From Marifrigoribacter sp047730175 (GTDB taxonomy: Bacteria; Bacteroidota; Bacteroidia; Flavobacteriales; Flavobacteriaceae): DNA of 64,000 nucleotides. Both the position numbers and the translations under genes were made by a program. Shown piece by piece: positions 1-8,500 of this stretch. The notes beneath the pieces were generated by a model that did no database searches, was not told the DNA's origin, and worked only from the letters and a program-made list of their open reading frames with translations. The DNA is taken from the NCBI RefSeq assembly GCF_047730175.1, contig NZ_CP159833.1:434001-498000 (forward strand), read 5' to 3'. Each line of letters opens with the position of its first letter. Position 1 is the first letter of the stretch.

Positions 1-460
1 GCCCCAAATCACTACCTCCAATTCCAATATTTACAATATCGGTGATAGGTTTTCCAGTATATCCTTTCCAAGTGCCGTTTTCAATTTTTTCTGAAAACAG
101 TTTCATTTTCTGAAGTGTTTCCTTTACTTCAGGTTTCATCGCATTGAAATCTCGTAAGGCTGTATGAAGAACAGCTCTACCCTCAGTCTGATTTATTTTT
201 TCTCCTGAAAACTGAAGCTGAATTGCTTCTTTTAATTTGACTTCTTCAGCCAGTTCAAGCAGTAAATTTATTGTAGTATCAGAAACTCTATTTTTTGAAA
301 AATCTACATAAAAGTCCTTCCATTCAATGCTCATTTTATCTTCTCTCTTTTCATCTGAAGAAAATAAATCATTTAAATGAATAGGTTCAATTTCATTGAA
401 ATGATTGGAGAGCTTTTTCCAAGCTTTAGTGGTGGTTGGATTTATAGAAGGTAAACTCAT
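1..460 (-). CDS. pgi: Glucose-6-phosphate isomerase, N-terminal part (cut by window edge)
   Basis: Only about the first 153 codons are present; the frame runs off position 1 without a stop. The translation begins MSLPSINPTTTKAWKKLSNH and ends in the phosphosugar-isomerase stretch ITDIVNIGIGGSDLG, the conserved sugar-phosphate binding segment of glucose-6-phosphate isomerase. The enzyme interconverts glucose-6-phosphate and fructose-6-phosphate in the cytoplasm. It is the last gene of a minus-strand run pfkA-gap-kinase-pgi; only 6 bp separate it from the kinase gene, so co-transcription is very likely. Family assignment is secure; completeness of the gene cannot be judged. Confidence 0.93.
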   Translation of the reverse strand, partial: MSLPSINPTTTKAWKKLSNHFNEIEPIHLNDLFSSDEKREDKMSIEWKDFYVDFSKNRVSDTTINLLLELAEEVKLKEAIQLQFSGEKINQTEGRAVLHTALRDFNAMKPEVKETLQKMKLFSEKIENGTWKGYTGKPITDIVNIGIGGSDLG

Positions 461-466
461 TAATTA

Positions 467-1318
467 TTATAATTTATGTGTTTTATAGTATTCAATTAAA
501 CCGTCAATAGGTCTTCTTATTATATTCCCTAACTCTAAATGATAAGGTTTCATACAATCTCTTATTATTTCTTCTGAAAAATGTGCAATAGAACCTATAA
601 AATGGATAGGAACTGATTGAGCTTCTTTAAAACAAAGGATTCTATATTCAATGAATTTTAAAATTCCTTCACTAATCAGTTTGTAAAAATAGCCATTTAC
701 TTCTTCCGAAGTAAAAATAAATTCAGCAAAAGATGCCAAATACATATTGGGGTTTGATTTCTTATATAGATTTGTTTTAATCTCGTCTGAATCTAATTCA
801 TATCTTTTTTCAAAATCCAAAGCTAATTCTTCTGGCATTTTTTTATAATAATAATCACGAATCAGTCTTTTTCCAAAATAATTACCGCTCGCTTCATCCA
901 TTAACATGTATCCTAAAGATTCGATACTATTATGGATTTCTTTGCCATCAAAATAACAACTATTAGAGCCCGTTCCTAAAATACAAACGATTCCAGGCTG
1001 AGTTGTTGCTGCGTATACTGCTGCAACAGTGTCCTCATTTACAGAGACTTTCGCATTAATAAAAATATTTTGTAGGGTGTTTTTTAAAAGTAACACAGGC
1101 GTTTTTGTGCCACAACCTGCCCCATAAAAATCAACTACCGCTACTTTTTCAAATAATGGTGAAAGATCTTTATTTGATGTGATGCGTTCCGTTAATTCTA
1201 TTTCAGATAAAACGGCGGGGTTCAATCCTAATGTTCTTGTCTTTAAAATTACTTCACCTGATGTATCAAGTAAAATCCAATCACATTTTGTTGAACCTCC
1301 ATCGGTTATTAATATCAT
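467..1318 (-). CDS. BadF/BadG-type sugar kinase (N-acetylglucosamine kinase-like)
   Basis: A 283-residue ASKHA-fold ATPase. The N-terminus MILITDGGSTKCDWILLD carries the phosphate-1 loop (DGGSTK), and GIVCILGTGSNSCYFDG is the phosphate-2 loop, as in the BadF/BadG/BcrA/BcrD family that includes N-acetylglucosamine kinases. Length is normal for bacterial members. It lies 2 bp downstream of gap and 6 bp upstream of pgi inside a glycolysis operon, which makes a hexose or aminohexose kinase feeding hexose-6-phosphate plausible. The true substrate (glucose or N-acetylglucosamine) cannot be read from sequence. Cytoplasmic, no signal peptide. Confidence 0.8.
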   Translation of the reverse strand: MILITDGGSTKCDWILLDTSGEVILKTRTLGLNPAVLSEIELTERITSNKDLSPLFEKVAVVDFYGAGCGTKTPVLLLKNTLQNIFINAKVSVNEDTVAAVYAATTQPGIVCILGTGSNSCYFDGKEIHNSIESLGYMLMDEASGNYFGKRLIRDYYYKKMPEELALDFEKRYELDSDEIKTNLYKKSNPNMYLASFAEFIFTSEEVNGYFYKLISEGILKFIEYRILCFKEAQSVPIHFIGSIAHFSEEIIRDCMKPYHLELGNIIRRPIDGLIEYYKTHKL

Positions 1319-1320
1319 AG

Positions 1321-2319
1321 TTAAAGAGTTGCGACATGAGCTGCTAGGTCAATCAACTTTGCTGAATAACCATATTCATTATCATACCAAGCTACTAACT
1401 TAAAGAAATTATCGTTAAGAGCAATACCTGCTCCTGCATCAAATGTACAAGTATGCGCATCACTCACAAAATCTTGAGATACAACAGCGTCTTCAGTATA
1501 GTTCACAATACCTTTATAATCACCTTCAGAAGCGTTTTTAAATAATTTCATTATGTCCTCATAGCTTGCACTCTTTTTCGTACGAACTGTTAGATCCACA
1601 ACGGAAACATCGGCCGTCGGAACTCTAAAAGCCATACCTGTTAATTTTCCATTTAATTTGGGAATAACTTTACCAACAGCAACCGCTGCCCCTGTGGAAG
1701 CAGGAATTATATTAGTTAAAGCACTACGACCCGCTCTATAATCTTTACGGGATGGACCGTCAACAATTAACTGAGTTGCAGTTGCTGCATGAACAGTGGT
1801 CATTAATCCTTCAACAACTTCATACTCGTCATCAATAATTTTAACCAGAGGAGCTAAACAATTTGTAGTACAAGATGCGTTTGAAACAATAGTATCTGTT
1901 GCTTTTACATCTTTATGATTTACACCCATTACAAACATAGGAGCATCTTTTGAAGGAGCAGAAATTACAACCTTTTTTGCACCTGCTCGTAAATGAGCAT
2001 CTGCCGTGGTAAGACCTGTGAAAATTCCGGTACAATCAATAACTACTTCTGCGCCAACTTCATCCCATTTTAAATCTTCAGGATTTCTTTCAGCAGTTAC
2101 GCGAATTGTTCGTCCGTCAACAATCAATTGTCCGTTTTTTACTTCAACTGATCCGGGATATTTTCCATGTACAGAATCATACTTTAATAAATAAGCCAAA
2201 TGATCTACATCTAATAAATCATTTACTCCAACTACTTCTATATTTTTATTTTGTGATGCAATTCTGAAGGCAATCCTTCCTATTCGGCCAAACCCGTTAA
2301 TTCCAATTTTTATTTTCAT
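1321..2319 (-). CDS. gap: Glyceraldehyde-3-phosphate dehydrogenase, type I
   Basis: A 332-residue protein converting glyceraldehyde-3-phosphate, NAD(P)+ and phosphate to 1,3-bisphosphoglycerate. The N-terminal Rossmann motif is INGFGRIGRIAFR; the catalytic segment SNASCTTNCLAPL holds the nucleophilic cysteine, and the C-terminal WYDNEYGYSAKLIDL is typical of the family. Normal full length. It starts 10 bp after pfkA and ends 2 bp before the kinase gene, so it sits in a tight glycolysis operon. Its position downstream of the beta-glucan locus on the same strand suggests, but does not show, coordinated use of glucan-derived sugar phosphates. Confidence 0.97.
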   Translation of the reverse strand: MKIKIGINGFGRIGRIAFRIASQNKNIEVVGVNDLLDVDHLAYLLKYDSVHGKYPGSVEVKNGQLIVDGRTIRVTAERNPEDLKWDEVGAEVVIDCTGIFTGLTTADAHLRAGAKKVVISAPSKDAPMFVMGVNHKDVKATDTIVSNASCTTNCLAPLVKIIDDEYEVVEGLMTTVHAATATQLIVDGPSRKDYRAGRSALTNIIPASTGAAVAVGKVIPKLNGKLTGMAFRVPTADVSVVDLTVRTKKSASYEDIMKLFKNASEGDYKGIVNYTEDAVVSQDFVSDAHTCTFDAGAGIALNDNFFKLVAWYDNEYGYSAKLIDLAAHVATL

Positions 2320-2329
2320 ATTTTTTTTT

Positions 2330-3316
2330 TTACAAAGACGTAATATCTGCGACTCTTATTAATTCTAAATCTAATTCTTTTTTGCCTTTTTTTGTTGCTA
2401 AAAAAGGTACTGACAACACTTTATTATGACGAATTCCTACCATCACATTTCGTTCATCATTAATTAATGCATCAATAGAAGCCACTCCTAATCGACTTGC
2501 TAAAACACGATCAAAACAACTAGGACTTCCCCCCCTTTGTATATGACCTAATACAGTAACTCTTACTTCATACCCCACAAGGTTTTCTTCAATATAACTT
2601 GCAAGTTTGAATATATTTTTACCTATTTGATCTCCTTCTGAAACAACTATAATACTTGATGTCTTTCCAGATTTTTTGCTTCTTTTTAAAGACTCAATTA
2701 AACGTCCTCTCCCCATATCTTGCTCAGGAATTAGTATTTCTTCGGCTCCAGCTCCTATTCCAGCATTTAAAGCTATATCTCCAGCATCACGACCCATAAC
2801 CTCTACTAAAAATAGGCGACTATGTGAGTTTGCAGTATCTCTAATTTTATCGATCGCTTCCACCACAGTATTTAATGCGGTATCATACCCTATGGTAAAA
2901 TCGGTACCATTTATATCATTATCTATGGTGCCTGGAATTCCAATAATAGGAATATCAAACTCATTGCTAAAAACAGAAGCTCCAGCAAATGTTCCATCTC
3001 CTCCAATGGTTACAAGTGCATCTATACCTTTTTCTTTTAATTTATGATAAGCTATCTCCCGTCCTTCTTTTGAGAAAAACTCTTTAGATCTAGCTGACTT
3101 AAGTATGGTTCCTCCTCTATTAATAATATTTTTAACAGAACGAGCATTTAAATCTTTGAAATCTCCTTCAATAAGTCCTTCGTAACCTCTATATACACCA
3201 ACACATTCTAATTTATTATATACACATGCTCTTACTACAGCTCTAATAGCTGCATTCATACCTGGCGCATCTCCCCCGCTAGTTAATACTCCAACTTTTT
3301 TTATATTATATGTCAT
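2330..3316 (-). CDS. pfkA: ATP-dependent 6-phosphofructokinase
   Basis: A 328-residue phosphofructokinase that phosphorylates fructose-6-phosphate to fructose-1,6-bisphosphate. Visible family motifs: GVLTSGGDAPGMNAAIRAVV at the N-terminus, GGDGTFAGA (ATP/Mg site), GIPGTIDNDINGTDFTIGYD (catalytic Asp in TIDND), VEVMGRDAG and LGHIQRGGSPSCFDR. The GGDGT form with Gly after Asp fits ATP rather than pyrophosphate as donor. First gene of the pfkA-gap-kinase-pgi operon; the next gene begins 10 bp after its stop. A weak -7-like TACATTTT lies on the minus strand at 3372-3379, with no convincing -33 box. Confidence 0.97.
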   Translation of the reverse strand: MTYNIKKVGVLTSGGDAPGMNAAIRAVVRACVYNKLECVGVYRGYEGLIEGDFKDLNARSVKNIINRGGTILKSARSKEFFSKEGREIAYHKLKEKGIDALVTIGGDGTFAGASVFSNEFDIPIIGIPGTIDNDINGTDFTIGYDTALNTVVEAIDKIRDTANSHSRLFLVEVMGRDAGDIALNAGIGAGAEEILIPEQDMGRGRLIESLKRSKKSGKTSSIIVVSEGDQIGKNIFKLASYIEENLVGYEVRVTVLGHIQRGGSPSCFDRVLASRLGVASIDALINDERNVMVGIRHNKVLSVPFLATKKGKKELDLELIRVADITSL

Positions 3317-3770
3317 CTAAGCTTATTTTTTAAGGCTGTTAAGCTATTCAATATGTGTTTTTAATTAAACAAAAATGTAATGTTTTTTGATAAAAAGTAC
3401 TTAAAGTTTTAATAAAATTAATTTTTATTGAAAGTTGCTATAAGATTCTTTTACTATAATACATATTATATGTCCTGTGACTTTAACACATCTCCATGAA
3501 GTTATGTCAACTTCTTCAGTATATTTTTGATTATAAACTAGAGATCTTAGTTTAAAATAGTCATTACATGTAAAAAATGCGGCTAATTTTCTTCTTGATA
3601 ATAAAGTTTTAATAAAACTGACTAGATAGAATAATGAATCACACCGGAGAAAATATCAATTTTTGCAGCTAAAGTAGATACTTTTTTAATTAGGTATCCT
3701 AAACTTTTAAAGTTGAAATTGGTATAGAGTAACAGCAATTAACTTCTTATAAAAACTAAATAGTTTAATA
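3317..3770. other. Intergenic region upstream of pfkA
   Basis: About 450 bp with no confident gene. It must contain the leader of the pfkA operon. On the minus strand, positions 3425-3650 form a stop-free stretch of roughly 73 codons ending at a TAA (3427-3425) but without an obvious ATG; an overlapping frame just upstream is also open (it includes KVSTLAAKIDIFSGV near 3640-3690). Together these could be a frameshifted gene remnant, or chance. I recognise no family. Confidence 0.35.
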
Positions 3771-3804
3771 AAAAAGTGCGCTATTATTAAGATAACGCAC
3801 TTTT
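3771..3804 (-). terminator. Rho-independent terminator of the 323-residue T9SS gene
   Basis: An inverted repeat AAAAAGTGCGCTAT / ATAACGCACTTTTT (one mismatch, a wobble pair in RNA) with a short loop and A/T runs on both sides lies 27 bp past the stop of the T9SS gene. The stem is nearly identical to the terminator at 5536-5569, matching the cassette duplication described in the findings. Confidence 0.85.
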
Positions 3805-3830
3805 TTTTATTTACGTTTTAAGTATAATAA

Positions 3831-4802
3831 TTAATTCTTAATCAGTTTTATAGTTTTAGTTCCTACTGATGTATTTATTCTTGAAAAATACAATCCTGTT
3901 GGTAAACTAGAAGCTACAATGATAGCTTCACTTGCGTTTGGAAATAAATTTAATACTATTCTTCCTTGAACATCTACTATTTGAATTGAGTCAATAGTTT
4001 GGTTATTGATTTTAATATTCCAAACATTTTGTGTTGGGTTTGGAAATGCACTTATATTATTTAAATCAAAATCTTCAATTCCTAAAGGTTCAGGGCAGGT
4101 ATTAAAAATATCATTGTCTGCTACTCCTGCTGCATGAATTCTATTTGCATAATTGGCATTATCAGTGTTTATCTGAACACCATCATTTTCACAAGTCAAT
4201 AAATCCTCTTCTAATCCTGTATTATCGTTAACCCAAAAATATTCAAATGCAACATCAGGTCTTACTAAAGCCGTATGCGTTCCATCACTATTATCTATAG
4301 TTCCTGGACCACCGAATGTACTAAATTCGTTTTCACTATATCGCATATAATAAAATTCTCCGTCTAGAGCATTTACAATTAATTCTGTGTAATTAACACC
4401 AGGTATTCTAAATGAATTGAAGTAAGAAGATTGATCAACCCCTCCAATTGTCATTACTCTATTACAATAAGAAGAATAATCAGTATTAAATGGTTGTCCG
4501 ATTGCAACATCATTATCCAATCCTTTCCCTCCTATTTTTGAAGCCATAGACTCTTGGTCTGTTGAAGTATCATCAAAAGTTACTCTCCATAAATATTCAT
4601 TAGTTGCATCTGTTGAAGAACTAAAATCAAAAGTCCAAACATCAGAACCTGCATCAGCTGCTGGATAAAAGTCAAAATTACCACCAAAGTTTGCAAGAAC
4701 ATCTACACTTGACACATTAGACAGTTCTGATACATCTACGGAAGCTGTTTGTGCGAACAAGAAGTTTGTCATTAAAAGCAATAAAAATGTAATTTTTTTC
4801 AT
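3831..4802 (-). CDS. T9SS-exported secreted protein of the glucan locus, function unknown
   Basis: A 323-residue protein with a signal peptide (MKKITFLLLLMTNFLFAQ) and a C-terminal type A T9SS sorting domain of about 70 residues ending SVGTKTIKLIKN. The sorting domain is almost the same as that of the 1391-residue protein encoded at 5595-9770, and promoter and terminator are also shared. The middle (about residues 20-240) is Asp/Asn-rich, with aromatic residues and four cysteines (CNR..., LTCEND, NTCPEP). I recognise no catalytic family; a surface or secreted glycan-binding role is an inference from context and shared regulation. It has its own promoter with the locus-wide 20-bp element, so it is a separate transcript. 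Confidence 0.8.
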   Translation of the reverse strand: MKKITFLLLLMTNFLFAQTASVDVSELSNVSSVDVLANFGGNFDFYPAADAGSDVWTFDFSSSTDATNEYLWRVTFDDTSTDQESMASKIGGKGLDNDVAIGQPFNTDYSSYCNRVMTIGGVDQSSYFNSFRIPGVNYTELIVNALDGEFYYMRYSENEFSTFGGPGTIDNSDGTHTALVRPDVAFEYFWVNDNTGLEEDLLTCENDGVQINTDNANYANRIHAAGVADNDIFNTCPEPLGIEDFDLNNISAFPNPTQNVWNIKINNQTIDSIQIVDVQGRIVLNLFPNASEAIIVASSLPTGLYFSRINTSVGTKTIKLIKN

Positions 4803-4863
4803 ATTTATGTTATTTAGAAATTATAGTTTATTTAATATTCGAAAATTTTTATTTTAATATACC

Positions 4864-4922
4864 CAAAGATAACTTATTTTTAATGTGATATCCGTATTTA
4901 GCACCGCTACAAAAAACATACA
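4864..4922 (-). promoter_or_regulatory. Glucan-locus promoter with 20-bp operator, copy 1
   Basis: On the minus strand, TGTATGTTTTTTGTAGCGGT (4922-4903) is followed after 31 bp by the -7 box TATCTTTG (4871-4864), a perfect match to TAnnTTTG. The start codon is at 4802. Two further exact copies of the 20-mer precede the genes starting at 9770 and 25813, at almost the same spacing. No clear -33 TTG box is present, which fits activator-dependent transcription. The element contains a direct repeat TGTATG-N5-TGTAGC with an 11-bp period. Confidence 0.85.
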
Positions 4923-5034
4923 AGTCATAAAAAATACAAGTATTAGAAATAAATACACTTCACATCAATTATAACAATAGTTTCAAGAATATTATTTTCA
5001 AAAAAAAAGTACCCAAAACCTTTAATAACTACAT

Positions 5035-5112
5035 TTGTATAGGTATTGTTGTGGTAATTATGCGCGTTGTTGCGCCTATACTTATGTGCAAATATTTGTG
5101 TTGTGGCTTTAA
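5035..5112 (-). promoter_or_regulatory. Distal conserved upstream block, copy 1
   Basis: The block TTGTATAGGTATTGTTGTGG followed by CCTATA and a second TTGTGG begins about 132 bp from the proximal 20-bp element. A matching block occurs at 10005-10075 at about 134 bp, and a shorter relative lies near 26056-26100. It may be a second regulator site or leftover homology from the cassette duplication; the third, otherwise diverged copy favours function. Purpose unknown. Confidence 0.45.
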
Positions 5113-5187
5113 ACCGTTATAACAACAGAAAAATACACTTTAATTGAAAGCTATTTGGCAGTATTAAATTAGTTCATTTCGATTTCA

Positions 5188-5470
5188 CTAAAAATTAGCT
5201 CTTTCACCTTATCTCCAAAGCCTCTAAAAGCACTTAAATCTAATTCTGAACCATTATTCTATGATTCATCAAATGAAGAAAAAAAAACACATCTATATCA
5301 TCTTTAGAAGAACAACTTTTGAGTATTAATAAAGTATTTTGTGGGATTTATCTAGTGATGGAACCATATCATCTAAATTACTCCTTGACTTAGCCATTCT
5401 GTTCCTGCATTAATAATATTTTGCGTTTACCAGCATCTGTTGCTTGTCCAAAATTATATCACGAGCAACA
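5188..5470 (-). pseudogene. Decayed C-terminal fragment of a GH17 gene
   Basis: On the minus strand this non-coding stretch aligns by eye with the last ~95 codons of the two neighbouring GH17 sequences. Recognisable pieces, in order: FGQATDAGKRK (cf. FGQATHACKGKK in the intact gene at 10151-11059), EWLSQGVI (cf. ETGWPSQGEMI in the MFS-GH17 fusion), TKYFINTQ (cf. MKYFIQTQ), FFSSFDES (cf. FHFSSFDESW), and a C-terminal GDKVKELIF (cf. WDKDEKLKY). Several stop codons and at least one frameshift interrupt it, and the nucleophile motif ETGW is lost. The N-terminal two thirds are missing. It lies upstream of the 323-residue T9SS gene exactly as the intact GH17 lies upstream of the 1391-residue T9SS gene. 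Confidence 0.85.
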
Positions 5471-5530
5471 GTAATTCTTGTTCAAACAAAAAAACTCATA
5501 ATAAGCATTTTTCAGAAGCTAAATAAACTA

Positions 5531-5569
5531 AAAAAAAAGTGCGCTATCATCAGTAAGATAGCGCACTTT
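5531..5569 (-). terminator. Rho-independent terminator of the 1391-residue T9SS gene
   Basis: The perfect 13-bp inverted repeat AAAGTGCGCTATC (5536-5548) / GATAGCGCACTTT (5557-5569) has an 8-nt loop; the eight A residues at 5531-5538 give a U-run on the minus-strand transcript. It ends 26 bp past the stop of the gene and resembles the hairpin at 3771-3804. Confidence 0.92.
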
Positions 5570-5594
5570 ATTATAGCTATTTTAAATACTACAC

Positions 5595-8500
5595 CTATTG
5601 CTTAATCAGCTTTATAGTTTTAGTTCCTACCGAAGTATTTATTCTTGAAAAATACAATCCTGTTGGTAAGCTAGAAGCTTCAATGATAGCTTCACTTGCG
5701 TTTGGAAATATCTCTAATACTATTCTGCCTTGAACATCTACTATTTGTATTGAGTCAATAGTCTGATTAGTGATTCTAATATTCCAAACATTGTGAGTTG
5801 GGTTTGGATAAGAAATAATTGATTGCAATTCATTGTCATCTAAACCTAAATCAGTTTCCACCTCAATATCATCGTAGTAATATGTTGTCCCATCTCCTGG
5901 TAAATCAACTACAAACTCAAAGAAGACAATTACTGTTGTAAAATCTATCCCTGCTGTTTGTCCTGTGAAATCCCATGTAAGTGTTTCCCATTGATTCTCA
6001 AGGGTAGTCATCGCATCCAATTCTACAAAAGCTCCGCCAACAGCTTCCAGTTTCAATCGAACTGGTATGCCTGCTTTTGGTGACCATGTTTTTATGGAAA
6101 TCATTTCCGAAGCAGAAAAATCTATCGGTGTATCTAAGCCCATTGCCGTTCCAGCAAAAAATTGTGCTCCTACTGTTTTGGTTGTTCTAACTACGGTAGC
6201 ACTTGTATTCTCACCAGACATATCTGGATTAGGCTCTACTGCTGAATCTGCTCCTTCAAATCCTACTAAAGCATAATCGGCTGTCGTACTCTCAAAGCCT
6301 ACTGGTAATTCAACTAGATCCATAGCAGGTAACATTACTTCTATATCATCGTAGTAATATGTTGTCCCATCTCCTGGTAAATCAACTACAAATTCAAAGA
6401 AGACAATTACTGTTGTAAAATCTATCCCTGCTGTTTGTCCTGTGAAATCCCATGTAAGTGTTTCCCATTGATTCTCAAGGGTAGTCATCGCATCCAATTC
6501 TACAAAAGCTCCGCCAACAGCTTCCAGTTTCAATCGAACTGGTATGCCTGCTTTTGGTGACCATGTTTTTATGGAAATCATTTCCGAAGCAGAAAAATCT
6601 ATCGGTGTATCTAAGCCCATTGCCGTTCCAGCAAAAAATTGTGCTCCTACTGTTTTGGTTGTTCTAACTACGGTAGCACTTGTATTCTCACCAGACATAT
6701 CTGGATTAGGCTCTACTGCTGAATCTGCTCCTTCAAATCCTACTAAAGCATAATCGGCTGTCGTACTCTCAAAATCTACTGGTAATTCAACTAGATCGCC
6801 AGCAGATACTGGTCCAAAAGATATATTGTCAAAATAAATAATATCATCAGCTGTACGATCTATAAAATCGGGAAAGATAATAATTTGATCTAAGCCTGTT
6901 GTTTCCCCCAGTCCTATATAACCAGAAAAATCTATGTTAATTAACTCCCACTGGTTTATTAAGGTATTAGCTACTTTAAGTTCTGGCTGGGCTCCACCCG
7001 ACGGTGTTGCAAATTTTATTCCTATATCACTAATTTTGGTTTTCCAAACCATGATGCTAACTAAAGCATTCTCAGCTGTCAAATCAAAGCTTCCAAGATC
7101 ACTACCGTGCATAGATTCTACTCCTGCCCAGGGATTTCCTGCATCACGCGCTGTAAATTTTGCAACGGTCGTTGAGGTATTGATTCCAGATGGATCTGGA
7201 TTAGTGACAATTTCTAATGCAGGGTCGTCGTCATTTTCGAACACAGTCCATGTCCAATCTGCACCTTGTCCTCCCACTTCAAAATCTATAGGAACATTTG
7301 GACCATCATTATTCGCTTCAACTACTTCAATATCATCATAGTAGTATATACTTCCATCACCTGGCAAACCATCTACAAATTCAAAGAACACAACTACCTT
7401 AGTAAAATCTATACCAGCAGTTAATCCTGTAAAGTCCCACGTAAGTGTTTCCCACTGATTCGTTAACGTCGTATTAACATCTAATTCTAAAAACGCACCA
7501 CCAGAATTTTCTAATTTTAACCTTACTGGTATATCTGCTTTTGGTGACCATGTCTTTATGGAAATCATTTCTGAAGCAGAAAAATCTATTGGAGTGTCTA
7601 ATTCCATTTCTGTTCCTGCCCAAAATTCTGAGCCAGTAGTCTTGGTTGTTCTTACTACAGTAGTACTTGTATTCTCACCAGACATATCTGGATTCGCCTC
7701 TACTGCGGAATCTGCACCTCCAAAGGTAATTACATTATAATCAGCTGAAGAACTCTCAAAGTCTACTGGTAATTCAACTAAATCCATAACAGGTGCTAAC
7801 ACCTCTATATCATCATAATAGTATATACTTCCATCACCTGGTAAACCATCTACAAATTCAAAGAACACAACTACCTTAGTAAAATCTATACCAGCAGTTA
7901 ATCCTGTAAAGTCCCACGTAAGTGTTTCCCACTGATTCGTTAACGTCGTATTAACATCTAATTCTAAAAACGCACCACCAGAATTTTCTAATTTTAACCT
8001 TACTGGTATATCTGCTTTTGGTGACCATGTCTTTATGGAAATCATTTCTGAAGCAGAAAAATCTATTGGAGTGTCTAATTCCATTTCTGTTCCTGCCCAA
8101 AATTCTGAGCCAGTAGTCTTGGTTGTTCTTACTACAGTAGTACTTGTATTCTCACCAGACATATCTGGATTCGCCTCTACTGCGGAATCTGCACCTCCAA
8201 AGGTAATTACATTATAATCAGCTGAAGAACTCTCAAAGTCTACTGGTAATTCAACTAAATCCATAACAGGTGCTAACACCTCTATATCATCATAATAGTA
8301 TATACTTCCATCACCTGGTAAACCATCTACAAATTCAAAGAACACAACTACCTTAGTAAAATCTATACCAGCAGTTAATCCTGTAAAGTCCCACGTAAGT
8401 GTTTCCCACTGATTCGTTAACGTCGTATTAACATCTAATTCTAAAAACGCACCACCAGAATTTTCTAATTTTAACCTTACTGGTATATCTGCTTTTGGTG

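Noticed and set aside
3372..3379. pfkA promoter -7 box TACATTTT
   Set aside because: One mismatch and no -33 element; not strong enough to list as a separate feature.
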